Assembly: GCA_009778385.1 (NCBI GenBank)
Contig: WRJX01000103.1
Location: 1 to 64,000, forward strand
Reading direction: 5' to 3'
DNA length: 64,000 bases
From: Candidatus Bathycorpusculum sp.
Lineage (GTDB): Archaea; Thermoproteota; Bathyarchaeia; Bathyarchaeales; Bathycorpusculaceae
Shown here piece by piece: positions 44,485 through 53,846 of this stretch. Position 1 is the stretch's first letter. Every line of letters begins with the position of its first letter. The translations under genes and the position numbers were made by a program. The notes beneath the pieces are model-generated. The model searched no databases and was not told the origin of the DNA. It saw nothing but the letters and a program-made list of their open reading frames with translations.

Positions 44485-44742
44485 ATGTTGATGAGGGCAT
44501 ATATTCTTTTAACAACAGAAATAGGCGCCGAGAAACATGTGCTTAATTCTTTGAGAAAAATCAGTGGCGTTCAAGAAGCTCATTCGCTTTGGGGCGTTTA
44601 TAACATTATTGCAAATGTGCAAACACAAGACACAGAAACCCTAAAAACAATAATTACCACTTACATTGACAAAATTGGCAAAGTAAACTCTAAACTCACA
44701 ATGATTATTGACGAAAAAATGCCAAGATTAAACTTAGCCTGA
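44485..44742 (+). CDS. Second stand-alone RAM (Lrp/AsnC effector) domain protein
   Basis: 85 residues: AYILLTTEIGAEKHVLNSLRKISGVQEAHSLWGVYNIIANVQTQDTETLKTIITTYIDKIGKVNSKLTMII (read in parts) is again a full RAM domain without helix-turn-helix. It is clearly related to the 43738 protein (G-x-E-x-x-V-L, V-x-x-x-x-x-V-Y, K-V-x-S-x-L-T-M), so a duplication or paralogous pair. SD GAAGGA precedes ATG 44485. Possibly the two form mixed rings or act as amino-acid sensors for another factor. Confidence 0.85.
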   Translation: MLMRAYILLTTEIGAEKHVLNSLRKISGVQEAHSLWGVYNIIANVQTQDTETLKTIITTYIDKIGKVNSKLTMIIDEKMPRLNLA

Positions 44743-44883
44743 TTTTTGCAAATTATGTCTGCTTACCCATTTTCTGCATTTTGAAATATATTTTTGATGT
44801 TAAAACAACCTTTTTTTATTAATAAGCCCCAATCATCTATACACGAAGCATGTGGAGTTGGGTGTTTGACTGATACTTCCTTT

Positions 44884-46206
44884 ATGCACATTGGACTAGA
44901 TGATACTGATTCAACTAAAGGCGGTTGTACCACATATCTTGCCGCGGTTTTAATAGAGAAACTCGCCCAAATGCCTATACACTTCATCGATTACCCTGCC
45001 CTGATACGTCTTAACCCAAATGTGCCTTGGAAAACCCGTGGAAACGGGGCCCTCTGTCTGCGACTCCGACACCCCCCACATTTGGCGGACGATATCAAAC
45101 AGTTAGCCTTGAATCTTTGGGAACAGCACTCACATTTAAATAACAAAGGAACCAACCCAGGAATCGTATTCTACCAACATGAAAATATCCCTAAAGAGTT
45201 GACCGCGTTTTCTAGACGAGCGGAAACCAGTATAGTTACCTTAAAAGAAGCCATAAAGCTAATTCGTCAAGTTGGTGCAGAAGCGTTAGGATACAATACC
45301 TGCAGAGGTATCATTGGTGCCACAGCAGCCATAGGTGAAACTCTAAATGGCGACTACACTTACGAGTTAATTGCTTACCGCACAGTTGAAAATTGGGGTA
45401 CAAAACGCTGTGTTGATAAAGAATCTATATTTAACATGGATCAACTGTTGCAGCCAAAAGTTTTCAACAACGTAGACACCGAAAAGAACCGTGTTATAAT
45501 TACTCCACGTGGACCAGACCCTATTTTGTTTGGGATTCGGGGTGAATCAGCCGATGTGGTTAAGCAGGCATTTGGACTTGTTAAATCTTTGGAGCCTGTG
45601 GAGCGTTGGGTAATTTTCAGGTCAAACCAAGGCACTGATGTACATTTAAGGCGAGTTAACTCAATAGATAAATTGGAACGCTACAGCTCTGTGATTCTTC
45701 AATGTGTTGTTTCCAAAAATCCGCGGATTGTGCCTGTTAGGCATGTGATTTTTAGCATCAAAGATGCCTATGGTGAAATGGATTGCGCAGCATACGAGCC
45801 CACAGGTGACTTGCGTAAAATAGCTCGGGAACTTGTGGTTGGTGATTGTATAGAAGTTATGGGCGCTGTGCATAGGTCGACAAAAGATAAGCATTTGACA
45901 ATAAATCTTGAAAAAATCAATATTCTAAATCTTAATCAAAAAGTGGTGCAGCAAAACCCGTTTTGTCCGAACTGTCAAAAACGTCTAAAGTCTATGGGTA
46001 AACATCAAGGACTTAGATGTGAGCGGTGTGGAGAAAAATTTGTTACCCTTAAAAAGCAAGAAATTGCTTTGCCACGGACACTTAAACCGGGTTTATATTT
46101 GACCTCTGCTCGATCACAGCGGCATTTAACTAAACCTTTAAGACGGTTTGGACAGGAAAAGCAAGGCGAGTCAGTTGTACTTATCGAGGGTTGGCATTCG
46201 CCATAG
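44884..46206 (+). CDS. tiaS: tRNA(Ile2) 2-agmatinylcytidine synthetase TiaS
   Basis: About 440 residues from ATG 44884 (MHIGLDDTDSTKGGCTTYLAAVL); the ORF track's 30 earlier residues are not TiaS-like. A TTG at 44866 with GGAG upstream is another possible start. The N-terminal kinase-like TCKD domain carries the DDTDS phosphate loop. IRLNPNVPWKTRGNGALCLRL, a ferredoxin-like part, an OB fold (RHVIFSIKDAYGEMDCAAYEPTGDL) and a zinc ribbon (CPNCQ...CERCGEKF) follow. It attaches agmatine to C34 of tRNA-Ile(CAU) so that AUA is read as isoleucine. Archaea-specific. Confidence 0.94.
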   Translation: MHIGLDDTDSTKGGCTTYLAAVLIEKLAQMPIHFIDYPALIRLNPNVPWKTRGNGALCLRLRHPPHLADDIKQLALNLWEQHSHLNNKGTNPGIVFYQHENIPKELTAFSRRAETSIVTLKEAIKLIRQVGAEALGYNTCRGIIGATAAIGETLNGDYTYELIAYRTVENWGTKRCVDKESIFNMDQLLQPKVFNNVDTEKNRVIITPRGPDPILFGIRGESADVVKQAFGLVKSLEPVERWVIFRSNQGTDVHLRRVNSIDKLERYSSVILQCVVSKNPRIVPVRHVIFSIKDAYGEMDCAAYEPTGDLRKIARELVVGDCIEVMGAVHRSTKDKHLTINLEKINILNLNQKVVQQNPFCPNCQKRLKSMGKHQGLRCERCGEKFVTLKKQEIALPRTLKPGLYLTSARSQRHLTKPLRRFGQEKQGESVVLIEGWHSP

Positions 46207-46353
46207 TGCCTTAGTCAAAGTTAAATCTTGGAAAATAAAATATGTACGACTTTTTCGTCAAGCAAGACGGAAAGGTGTGGATAAAATGTGCTATTTAACT
46301 TAACTGCAATGAAACATGGCAAAAAAGATAATACAAAAATAAGATTTAGTCGG

Positions 46354-46599
46354 TTAAGACGCTAACTGAAGTTGAGCTTTAGATGTCTTACTTGTTTTTT
46401 CCGGTTCTTGTTTTATTTCCTTATTTAGCAAAATCAGGCCTAAAATTGCTATGCTTATTCCGATTATAAACGTGATTTCCAAGTTGGAGTGATCAAGGTA
46501 TTGATCAAGCATTATCCAAAGGCTTCGAAAAATTAGAATTGATGCTATAAGAACCACAAGCTCGCCAATTACAAGTTTTACTAATCGCATAACCAGCAA
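46354..46599 (-). CDS. Small two-helix membrane protein, unknown
   Basis: 81 residues with hydrophobic segments LVIGELVVLIASILIFRSLWIML and ITFIIGISIAILGLILL, a short acidic loop between them and a Lys/Glu-rich tail (EIKQEPEKTSKTSK). The topology resembles PsiE-like or channel-accessory small proteins, but no diagnostic motif is present. It is convergent with tiaS and divergent from alaS. A shorter start (MRLVKLVIGEL) is equally likely. Confidence 0.5.
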   Translation of the reverse strand: MLVMRLVKLVIGELVVLIASILIFRSLWIMLDQYLDHSNLEITFIIGISIAILGLILLNKEIKQEPEKTSKTSKAQLQLAS

Positions 46600-46768
46600 T
46601 ACTCATTTGTTCATAAAAAATTTACCTGTTGCCTGTTTGACGCTAAAGTAATCTATCAAACGGTGAACTTGAGCATCAATGCTGCTGCCTTGGGGGACAA
46701 TTCTTTAAATTTGTGAAAATTATACCTTTTTCAAATAATTTATTTACGGTGTAAAATGAGGCCGTCTT

Positions 46769-49570
46769 ATGGTTGAGAAAAGCTTTCCAGCAGAAGCATA
46801 TGAATTGCCTTTCTTTAAGCAGGAAGGGTTTATGCGTAAACGCTGTCCAAAATGTGGCGAATATTTCTGGACACAAGACCCTAGCATGGAGACATGTGGG
46901 GAATCAAGTTCTGACGAATGTGGCTACTATACATTCATTGGAAATCCGGCAACAACAAAACGTTTTACTCTACCTGAGATGCGTGAAGCATTTCTTTCAT
47001 TTTTTGAGCAGAATAATCACACACGTATCAAGCCCTATCCTGTTGTAGCTCGGTGGAGAAGTGACATTTACCTAACGCATGCTAGTATTATTGATTTCCA
47101 ACCATATGTAACTGAAGGTATTTCGCCGCCGCCGGCAAATCCTTTGGTTATTTCGCAGCCAAGCATTCGGTTAACTGATATTCCTAACACGGGGCCAACG
47201 TTTGGTAGACATTTAACCATATTTGAAATGGGTGGTGCCCACGCATTTAACTTGCCTGATAAGGAAGTTTACTGGAAAGATGATACAGTCCGTTATCATC
47301 ATCGTTTTGTAACTGAAGTTTTAGGTATAAAAAGTGAAGAAGTAATCTACAAAGAAGGTGTATGGGTTGGCGGTGGTAACGCAGGTCCCGATGTTGAATG
47401 TATAGTGCGGGGTTTAGAAGTTGGTACGCTAGTGTTTATGCAGTACAAGGTAGTTGGTGATGAATTTGTTGAGTTGCCTATCCGTACTGTTGACACTGGC
47501 TATGGTATTGATCGTTTTGCATGGATAAGTCAAGGTGTTCCTAGTTGTTTCCAAGCCATTTACGGTAATATGTTAAACAAAATCTATGATATGGCCGGTA
47601 TAACTGATGTTGATAATGGCTTTCTCTTGCAAATCGCCAAATATTCAGGTCTTGTTAATGTGGATAAAACTGCAAATCGCATGGTATTACGTAAGCGTGT
47701 TTCCCAATTAACCGGTATTGACCTTGAAACGCTGGAGCGCCATCTTATTCCGGTTGAGAATGCTTGGGCGATAACTGATCACACTAAAACCCTTTGCTTT
47801 ATGTTAAGTGAAGGTGTAGTGCCCTCTAATATTCAAGAAGGCTACCTAGCAAGACTACTTTTCCGTCGTGCATACCGTTTAATGCTTAACTTGAACATGA
47901 AACCTAGTAGTCTTTACGATATAATTGATTTGCAGGCTAATTATTGGTCAAAAGATTTTCCGCAAATTAAAGCGATGCAAACTGAAATCGTTGAAATGCT
48001 TAAAAATGAAGAGGAAAAGTTCCAAGACACTCTTAAACGTGGTGAAGGCATGGTTAAACGCATTGCTGACGATCTTAAAGCGAAGAGTACTGGTAAATTG
48101 TCAGAAATGACTTTAACTGAACTTTATGATTCCCATGGTCTACCTCCGGAAATTGTTAAGCAGGCAGCTGAAAAAGAAGGCATACAAGTTGAAGTTCCAG
48201 AAAACTTTTACTTCCTCATCGCTAATCGGCATATGAATGCTAACAAACCCGCTGAAGAGGAGCAAACTAAAACAGAAAGCGTGCTTAAAGAGACCGCAGA
48301 AACTCTGTCTCCAACCGAGCCACTTTACTATACTGATGCTTACATGAGAGAGTTTGAAGCAAAAATTCTCAAAGTTATCAACGAAAAATATGTTGTCTTA
48401 GATAGGACATGTTTTTATCCTGAAGGGGGTGGCCAACCTGCTGATGAAGGCTGGCTAAATTTCAATGGTGTTATGGTTGCAGTAGTGGATACACAGAAAA
48501 TCGGTAAAGTCATCATTCACAAAATCAATGTAAATGCGCCGTTCAAAGAAGGTGCAACCGTTAAAGGGTCCTTAAACTGGGACAAGCGTTACAGCCTGAT
48601 GAAAGCACACACTGTAACTCACCTTGTTAACGGTGCAGCGCGTCGAGTTTTAGGTGACCACGTTTGGCAGTCAGGTACACAGAAAGGGCTTGAAACTTCA
48701 CGTCTTGACATTTCGCATTATCGACGTTTAACCCCTGAAGAAATTCACAAAATTGAACTTCTCGCAAATCAAGCAATCATGGCAAACATGAAAATCGACA
48801 TTGTATGGTACCCCCGAAATGAAGCAGAATCACGTTATGGCTTTAGGCTTTATCAAGGAGGAGCTGTTCCTGGTAAAGACATTCGAGTCGTTAAAACCGG
48901 TGATTGGGATGTTGAAGCCTGTGCAGGAACTCACCTTAAAAGCACCATCGAAGTTGGCATGATAAAAATCGTTTACACTGAACGCGTCCAAGACGGCGTA
49001 GAGCGCTTAGGATACGCAGTTGGGCTTCAAGCGCTTAGAGAAATTCAAAAACAAGAAAACTTACTTTGGAACGTTGCAGCTACTCTCTGTGCACCAGTTG
49101 AGAAACTTGATAAAACCGTTGAAAAAGTTATGAAAGAATTCAAAGAAGTTCAGCAAGATAAGCGGCGCTTAATCAAGGAGCTTGCCGAAAAAGAAAGTCA
49201 AACAGCCAAAACACCTGAAGTTGCACAAGAAATTAATGGTATATTCATTGTTAAACGTGACTTTGGAGAAGTTATAGATGTAGATCGCATGGTAACCACT
49301 GGTAGCGAGATTATCAAACAAAATCCTGCAGCAGTGGCTGTCTTTTATGGTTCAGATGGCAAAACAGCACGAATCATGGTTATGGTAGGTGATAATGCCG
49401 TAACAAAAGGCGTTAACGCTGGTCAAATTATCAAACAATCTGCTCCTATCATTGGCGGAGGTGGAGGTGGAAGACCAAATTTTGCACAAGGTGGTGGAAC
49501 ATCTCCCGACAAACTACAAGATGCTATCAAAACAGCTGAAGACATAATCAAACAACAAATTAAGCCATAG
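46769..49570 (+). CDS. alaS: Alanyl-tRNA synthetase, archaeal type
   Basis: 933 residues. The archaeal N-terminal extension contains a Cys cluster (RKRCPKCGEYFWTQDPSMETCGE). The class II catalytic core follows (SFFEQNNHTRIKPYPVVARWRSDIYLTHASIIDFQP; IRTVDTGYGIDRFAWISQG). The editing domain carries HTVTH (in MKAHTVTHLVNGAARR) and the distal CAGTH, which together bind zinc and clear mischarged Ser/Gly-tRNA. The C-terminal C-Ala domain ends GGGGGGRPNFAQGGG, the DHH-associated RNA-binding signature. Complete, no defects. The ATG follows an AT-rich, promoter-like region. Confidence 0.97.
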   Translation: MVEKSFPAEAYELPFFKQEGFMRKRCPKCGEYFWTQDPSMETCGESSSDECGYYTFIGNPATTKRFTLPEMREAFLSFFEQNNHTRIKPYPVVARWRSDIYLTHASIIDFQPYVTEGISPPPANPLVISQPSIRLTDIPNTGPTFGRHLTIFEMGGAHAFNLPDKEVYWKDDTVRYHHRFVTEVLGIKSEEVIYKEGVWVGGGNAGPDVECIVRGLEVGTLVFMQYKVVGDEFVELPIRTVDTGYGIDRFAWISQGVPSCFQAIYGNMLNKIYDMAGITDVDNGFLLQIAKYSGLVNVDKTANRMVLRKRVSQLTGIDLETLERHLIPVENAWAITDHTKTLCFMLSEGVVPSNIQEGYLARLLFRRAYRLMLNLNMKPSSLYDIIDLQANYWSKDFPQIKAMQTEIVEMLKNEEEKFQDTLKRGEGMVKRIADDLKAKSTGKLSEMTLTELYDSHGLPPEIVKQAAEKEGIQVEVPENFYFLIANRHMNANKPAEEEQTKTESVLKETAETLSPTEPLYYTDAYMREFEAKILKVINEKYVVLDRTCFYPEGGGQPADEGWLNFNGVMVAVVDTQKIGKVIIHKINVNAPFKEGATVKGSLNWDKRYSLMKAHTVTHLVNGAARRVLGDHVWQSGTQKGLETSRLDISHYRRLTPEEIHKIELLANQAIMANMKIDIVWYPRNEAESRYGFRLYQGGAVPGKDIRVVKTGDWDVEACAGTHLKSTIEVGMIKIVYTERVQDGVERLGYAVGLQALREIQKQENLLWNVAATLCAPVEKLDKTVEKVMKEFKEVQQDKRRLIKELAEKESQTAKTPEVAQEINGIFIVKRDFGEVIDVDRMVTTGSEIIKQNPAAVAVFYGSDGKTARIMVMVGDNAVTKGVNAGQIIKQSAPIIGGGGGGRPNFAQGGGTSPDKLQDAIKTAEDIIKQQIKP

Positions 49571-49571
49571 T

Positions 49572-49592
49572 CTTTTTGGCTTTTTCTTTTTT
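49572..49592 (+). terminator. Oligo-T terminator after alaS
   Basis: Three T-runs (TTTTT, TTTTT, TTTTTT) follow directly on the alaS stop, the standard archaeal termination signal. Confidence 0.6.
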
Positions 49593-49671
49593 ATATACAA
49601 CAAAGTAAGCGTAGGTAAAAAGTAAAAACCTGTATTCAATAAGTCTTTAACTAGGGTATGTAAAATTTAAT

Positions 49672-49758
49672 GTGGTTGACTGTTTGAGATATGATAGTGA
49701 TTTAACTGATAAAGAATGGGACATAATTAAACCAGTATTTACTAATACCTATGCATAA
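49672..49758 (+). pseudogene. N-terminal remnant of an IS5-type transposase
   Basis: In frame VVDCLRYDSDLTDKEWDIIKPVF, followed by TNTYA and TAA. The DLTDKEWDIIKP motif is the start of the transposase family seen in IS5-like elements (YPSDLTDEEWxLIxPLLP). Only about 28 residues remain, no terminal repeats are visible, and the sequence then turns into the adhesin promoter. This is a scar of a past insertion. Confidence 0.65.
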
Positions 49759-49785
49759 TGTTTATCATGCGTCACGTTTATAGAT

Positions 49786-51282
49786 ATGACTGTAAGTGGC
49801 AGTCGTATGGGTATGAGTGATAATTCCAAGTTTGATTTGCCCTCTTTTCGTAGTAAACGAGCCTTGTTTTTTGTTTTTTTGCTGATTTGTGTTATTGTTT
49901 TTTCTGTATCATTTGTGTTGATACTGCGAAGTTCTGGTGATTCTTCTTTGGTTGATGTTACTCCACCTCTTTTGGAGGATACTCTGTCTGTCGAAACTGG
50001 CGTTCAACTAAAAAATGCTATCTACAATGCTGTAAATCCTACAGTTATAAGTCTTGATAGAGATATCGTCCTTACAGAGCAGATTAATATTTATGCTAAC
50101 AAAAACATTACCTTAACAAGTAGCAACAAAGTCAATCTTTTCAAATTGATCGGGGCAGATGAACATGACACTATTTATGTTGAGAATGGTGGAATGTTAA
50201 CTCTTAATGGCGTTATTGTTACCCATAATACTGGTGATAGCGGTAGAGGCGTAGCTGTTGAAGAAGGTGGTACACTAATTATGGTTGATGGTGTAATTTC
50301 TGATAATGTACCCTTCGCTAAAGGTGGTGGAGTATACAATAACGGTGGTGTTTTTACGATGTTTGGTGGTGTGATCTCTAATAACTATGTGGCCCCTTCG
50401 TATGGTTCTAGTTATGGTGGTGGTGTGTATAATAATGGTGTTTTTACGATGTTTGGTGGTGTGATCTCTAATAATACAGTTAGTGGTATGGGTGGTGGTG
50501 TGTATAATACTGGTATTTTTAGTGTACTTGGTGGCAGTGTTATTTCTGGCGGGTCTGCCATGTTTGGTGGTGGTGTATACAATGATTACTCAGGCGTTTT
50601 TAATATGTCTGGTAATAGTATGATTTCTAATAATTATGCTAGTTATGGTGGCGGTGGTGTGAGTGGTTATGGTGTTATTAGTATGTCTGGTAATAGCTTG
50701 ATTTACAATAACACAGCTGACAGTATGGGTGGTGGTGTGTTTAGCGGCTCTATTTTTAGGATGTCTGGTGGTGTAATTGCTAACAACTCTGTTGTTGGTA
50801 GGTGTGGTGGTGGGGTATATACCTGTGGTAACTTTAGTATGTCGGGTAGTAGTGTGCTCTCTAATAATACTGCTATTAGTGGTGTTGGTGCTGGTATATA
50901 CAACGACTGTTTTAGTGTTTTTAGTATGTCGGGTAATTGTGTGATTTCTAATAATGCTGCAAGTGGTGTTGGTGGTGGGGTATATAACAGTGGTAACTTT
51001 AGTATGTCGGGTAATTGTGTGATTTCTAATAATGCTGCAAGTAGTGGTGGGGGTGTATTTAACGATGGTTCTATACAGAATTATCCCGTTGGTGTTGATC
51101 CATATGTTGCTTACAGCACTTTTACTATGTCTGATGGTGTAATTTCTAATAATAGAGCAACAAATGTCGGTGGCGGTGTTTATGTTGGAATTTATGGTGT
51201 TTTTAACTCGTATGGTGGAACGATTTCTGATAACTTGGCATCAAATGATGGTCAGAATGTTTGGGATGTTAGTGCTAAATGA
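49786..51282 (+). CDS. Repetitive adhesin-like surface protein (beta-helix repeats)
   Basis: 498 residues. The N-terminal membrane segment (RALFFVFLLICVIVFSVSFVLIL) is followed by TGVQLKNAIYNAVNPTVISLDRDIVL, a start typical of right-handed beta-helix adhesins. Then about a dozen imperfect repeats of the type GGGVYNNGGVFTMFGGVISNN or GGGVYNSGNFSMSGNCVISNN follow. Such repeats stack into a parallel beta-helix outside the cell and are typical of host- or surface-associated archaea. Repeats are nearly identical at DNA level, so copy number can vary. No C-terminal anchor; the N-terminal helix must hold it. It lies immediately after the transposase remnant. Confidence 0.8.
   Translation: MTVSGSRMGMSDNSKFDLPSFRSKRALFFVFLLICVIVFSVSFVLILRSSGDSSLVDVTPPLLEDTLSVETGVQLKNAIYNAVNPTVISLDRDIVLTEQINIYANKNITLTSSNKVNLFKLIGADEHDTIYVENGGMLTLNGVIVTHNTGDSGRGVAVEEGGTLIMVDGVISDNVPFAKGGGVYNNGGVFTMFGGVISNNYVAPSYGSSYGGGVYNNGVFTMFGGVISNNTVSGMGGGVYNTGIFSVLGGSVISGGSAMFGGGVYNDYSGVFNMSGNSMISNNYASYGGGGVSGYGVISMSGNSLIYNNTADSMGGGVFSGSIFRMSGGVIANNSVVGRCGGGVYTCGNFSMSGSSVLSNNTAISGVGAGIYNDCFSVFSMSGNCVISNNAASGVGGGVYNSGNFSMSGNCVISNNAASSGGGVFNDGSIQNYPVGVDPYVAYSTFTMSDGVISNNRATNVGGGVYVGIYGVFNSYGGTISDNLASNDGQNVWDVSAK
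50921..51042 (+). repeat. Exact internal repeats of the adhesin gene
   Basis: A 44-bp segment starting TTAGTATGTCGGGTAATTG occurs identically at 50921-50964 and 50999-51042 (period 78 bp, 26 codons). A second exact pair of 38 bp starts GGTGTTTTTACGATG at 50347 and 50437 (period 90). The identity, including third codon positions, indicates recent duplication or gene conversion. Confidence 0.85.
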
Positions 51283-51869
51283 TAATGTTGTAGTTGAGAA
51301 CAAACAATTAACACTTATAGAAAACAAAGACCAAAACCTCTGTGCCAAGGCGCTGTTCAACATTTTTTGCTAAATCATCTATATGTCCAATCGTGTCCAG
51401 TTTAAAATACAATGTATGGGCGTAGAGTTTTATCAACTAGCCATCTTCCTCTATTCAATCTCCTTTTACACCCTACAACAAATTTGGGTCTATTTTTCTG
51501 CGAAAAAGTTGTTTCATGATACTTTAAAAGTTTGTTTTACGAGATTTATTAATGGAGAATAGTTTTGACAAATTGTATGGGATTTAAAAGTAGAGTTTGG
51601 CTGGTCAATCTGAGTTAGTTTTCTGCGAATGCTTGGAAAAAATTATTCAGGAAGAGAGAGGGGAGAAGGGGGGATAGTTGGATTCGCAGTTGCTAACTGT
51701 TGACCCGCCAAACAGGCGCGGACTCGCACAAAAATTAAGGTGTCAGGAAGCAATAAAAAAATTTGTGACAGTCAAGGCACAGTCACATGCGTAAGTTTTA
51801 TGCAATGGGTTTATTGTTTAGTTTTAAATATTAATTCAAACATAGATGCAGTAGTTTGCGGGCGATAAA
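51283..51869. other. Spacer between adhesin and ParB-like gene
   Basis: 587 bp without a supportable gene. It contains a purine-rich stretch (AGGAAGAGAGAGGGGAGAAG, about 51650), a GC-rich segment near 51700-51725 and a promoter-like AT-rich stretch at 51820-51845 serving the ParB-like gene. The 69-residue ORF at 51164 is a shadow of the adhesin gene. Confidence 0.4.
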
Positions 51870-52766
51870 ATGAGTTTACGTTTAAACCCTCAATATGAAA
51901 AAATGTTGCCAACGATGTCGCAAGAGGAATTTGAGCAGCTTAAAGAGTCTATTAGAACTGAAGGGCAGCATTATCCTGTTATTGTTAGTGAAAGTCTTGA
52001 GGTTCTTGATGGTCATCATCGTTTTCGTGCTTGCCTTGAGTTGGGTATTGAACCTGATTTTGAAGTTAAGCAGTTTGAGGATAAGTTGTTGGAGAAAAAA
52101 TTTGTAATTGAAGCTAATCTGCGGCGGCGGCATTTAAATAATTTTCAGCTTGTTGAACTTGCTGTGCCGCTTTTGGAAATTGAAAGAGCTTTGGCAAAGA
52201 AGCGGCAACCTCAAAGTGGTCAAAATGAACGTGATTTGAAGCCGGAATTAACCTCTGATGCTTCTTTTCCTGAGGTTGAATCTACTATGGGGAACGCTAC
52301 TGAAGTGGTTGCTAAAAAGGCTGGTGTGTCAACTAGGACGCTTGAGCGTGGTAAAAAAATTATTGAGAAAGCAAGCGAAGATGATAAACAGAAACTGCGC
52401 GAAGGTAAAACAAGCATCAGCAAAGTTTACCGCGAAATCACGCCGCCAAGATCTGTATTAAAAATGGAGCCTAACCCAGAAATTCCAGTATCCGATCCTG
52501 TGTTTCTTCATAACAAGGATGCCCTCAGAGCGATTCTTCAAAGCATGATTGAGCAAGATTTGTTCTGTCCAGAATGTGGAAGTAAACTCTTTCAATGTGG
52601 TCAATGTCACAAGTCGTTTAGCGAGCTTGTAAAAACTGAGACGATACTAAAACCAACTGTAAAACCGCAGCTTCAACTGCCAAAAACAGATGATACACAA
52701 ACAGAAGCAGATGGTGGTGAATCTCCTTCTGAAGATGATGACAGCTTCAAAGATGAATTCTTTTAA
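51870..52766 (+). CDS. Orphan ParB/Sulfiredoxin-fold protein with zinc ribbon
   Basis: 298 residues. Residues 1-95 form a ParB N-terminal nuclease-like fold (MSQEEFEQLKESIRTEGQHYPVIVSESLEVLDGHHRFRACLELGI), including the DGHHR box. A helix-turn-helix-like segment follows (ATEVVAKKAGVSTRTLERGKKII). Near 229-242 a Cys4 ribbon (FCPECGSKLFQCGQCHKSF) is present, which ParB partition proteins lack, and the tail is acidic (SEDDDSFKDEFF). No ParA gene is adjacent. Likely a DNA-binding regulator or a mobile-element protein. Confidence 0.78.
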   Translation: MSLRLNPQYEKMLPTMSQEEFEQLKESIRTEGQHYPVIVSESLEVLDGHHRFRACLELGIEPDFEVKQFEDKLLEKKFVIEANLRRRHLNNFQLVELAVPLLEIERALAKKRQPQSGQNERDLKPELTSDASFPEVESTMGNATEVVAKKAGVSTRTLERGKKIIEKASEDDKQKLREGKTSISKVYREITPPRSVLKMEPNPEIPVSDPVFLHNKDALRAILQSMIEQDLFCPECGSKLFQCGQCHKSFSELVKTETILKPTVKPQLQLPKTDDTQTEADGGESPSEDDDSFKDEFF

Positions 52767-52979
52767 CTTCTCATCCGCCATTTTTCATTCCTAAAATATA
52801 GCTGTAATAAATTAATTAGTGGTGACAACTATACGGGTGATAGTTTTTGTTACAAATGTTATTGTGTTAAATAAAAGCTGATTAAATATAGATTTATTGC
52901 AGTTTAGTTTTGTTTTTCCTTTTATTTTAAAGCAGGTTTGGCAAAAAAACTATATACTACATACAACCCTTCATAGCCA

Positions 52980-53672
52980 ATGTCACATAAAATATATCTT
53001 GCAATAATTGTGCTCGTAGTTTTGGTGGGCGCGTCAGTAGCTGCATTCTATATGCTTCAGCCATCACAGGAAGACACACCATCAACGTCAACAGTTAAGG
53101 CAGGGGTAAAAGTTGGAGACACCTTTACTTATAAAATGGTGGGAATTGCCGATCTTCATACTAGTGATGTAGAAATACCTGAAAACTTTATGGACGTAAA
53201 TAGGACAGACTTTTATCGTGTTGAAATAACCAGTGTTGACCTTCCAATTATTTCGTATACTGTAACTTGGCAATTTGAGAATGGAACTAAATACAGTGAT
53301 AATGGGATGATTAACATTGAAAATGGCGCTAACACTGGGGAATTCTGGGGAATTTACGCCGCTAATTTGACTGAAGGCAGTTTAGTTCGACCAGGTGATT
53401 CTAAAGGGGCAACCATTAATGCGACTGAGACAAGACAGTATCTTAACGGTGAGAGACAAACAAATATCCTGCGAATGCAGGGCGAATTATATGACGTTAC
53501 TGATGAAACTTTATCTAAATCATGCTTTGCATACACTTATGTTGACTTTGACAGTCAAACAGGAATACTAGTAGCACTTAAAGACATGAAAATTTACAAT
53601 TACCCAGAAATTATCTTAACCGTTGAATGGACACTAGTAGACTCAAACGTTCTACAAGTTCCTCAACAGTAA
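52980..53672 (+). CDS. Membrane-anchored extracellular protein, unknown
   Basis: 230 residues. The N-terminal helix (IYLAIIVLVVLVGASVAAFYML) is followed by a Thr/Ser linker and a beta-rich domain beginning VKAGVKVGDTFTYKMVGIADL. The motif GVKVGDTFTY recurs in archaeal secreted proteins that carry a beta-sandwich of unknown function. Asn-x-Ser/Thr sequons (NRTD, NATE, NLTE) are frequent, consistent with surface glycosylation. Own promoter in the AT-rich upstream spacer. Confidence 0.6.
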   Translation: MSHKIYLAIIVLVVLVGASVAAFYMLQPSQEDTPSTSTVKAGVKVGDTFTYKMVGIADLHTSDVEIPENFMDVNRTDFYRVEITSVDLPIISYTVTWQFENGTKYSDNGMINIENGANTGEFWGIYAANLTEGSLVRPGDSKGATINATETRQYLNGERQTNILRMQGELYDVTDETLSKSCFAYTYVDFDSQTGILVALKDMKIYNYPEIILTVEWTLVDSNVLQVPQQ

Positions 53673-53846
53673 ACCTCTTTTATGTATGTGTTTAACTCTT
53701 GATGAAAATACACTTTTAGTTGTCTCATTTTTCATTTTGGATTAAATTTTCGTGCTGATTTTGTCCATTGAACATGGTTGTATATACAGGCTTATGCATG
53801 TGTGTTTTAATGTAAGGCCGACCAAACCACGCGAACTAGACACATA

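Noticed and set aside
50347-51042. CRISPR array
   Set aside because: The regular repeats are in-frame coding repeats of a beta-helix protein, without unique spacers or cas genes.
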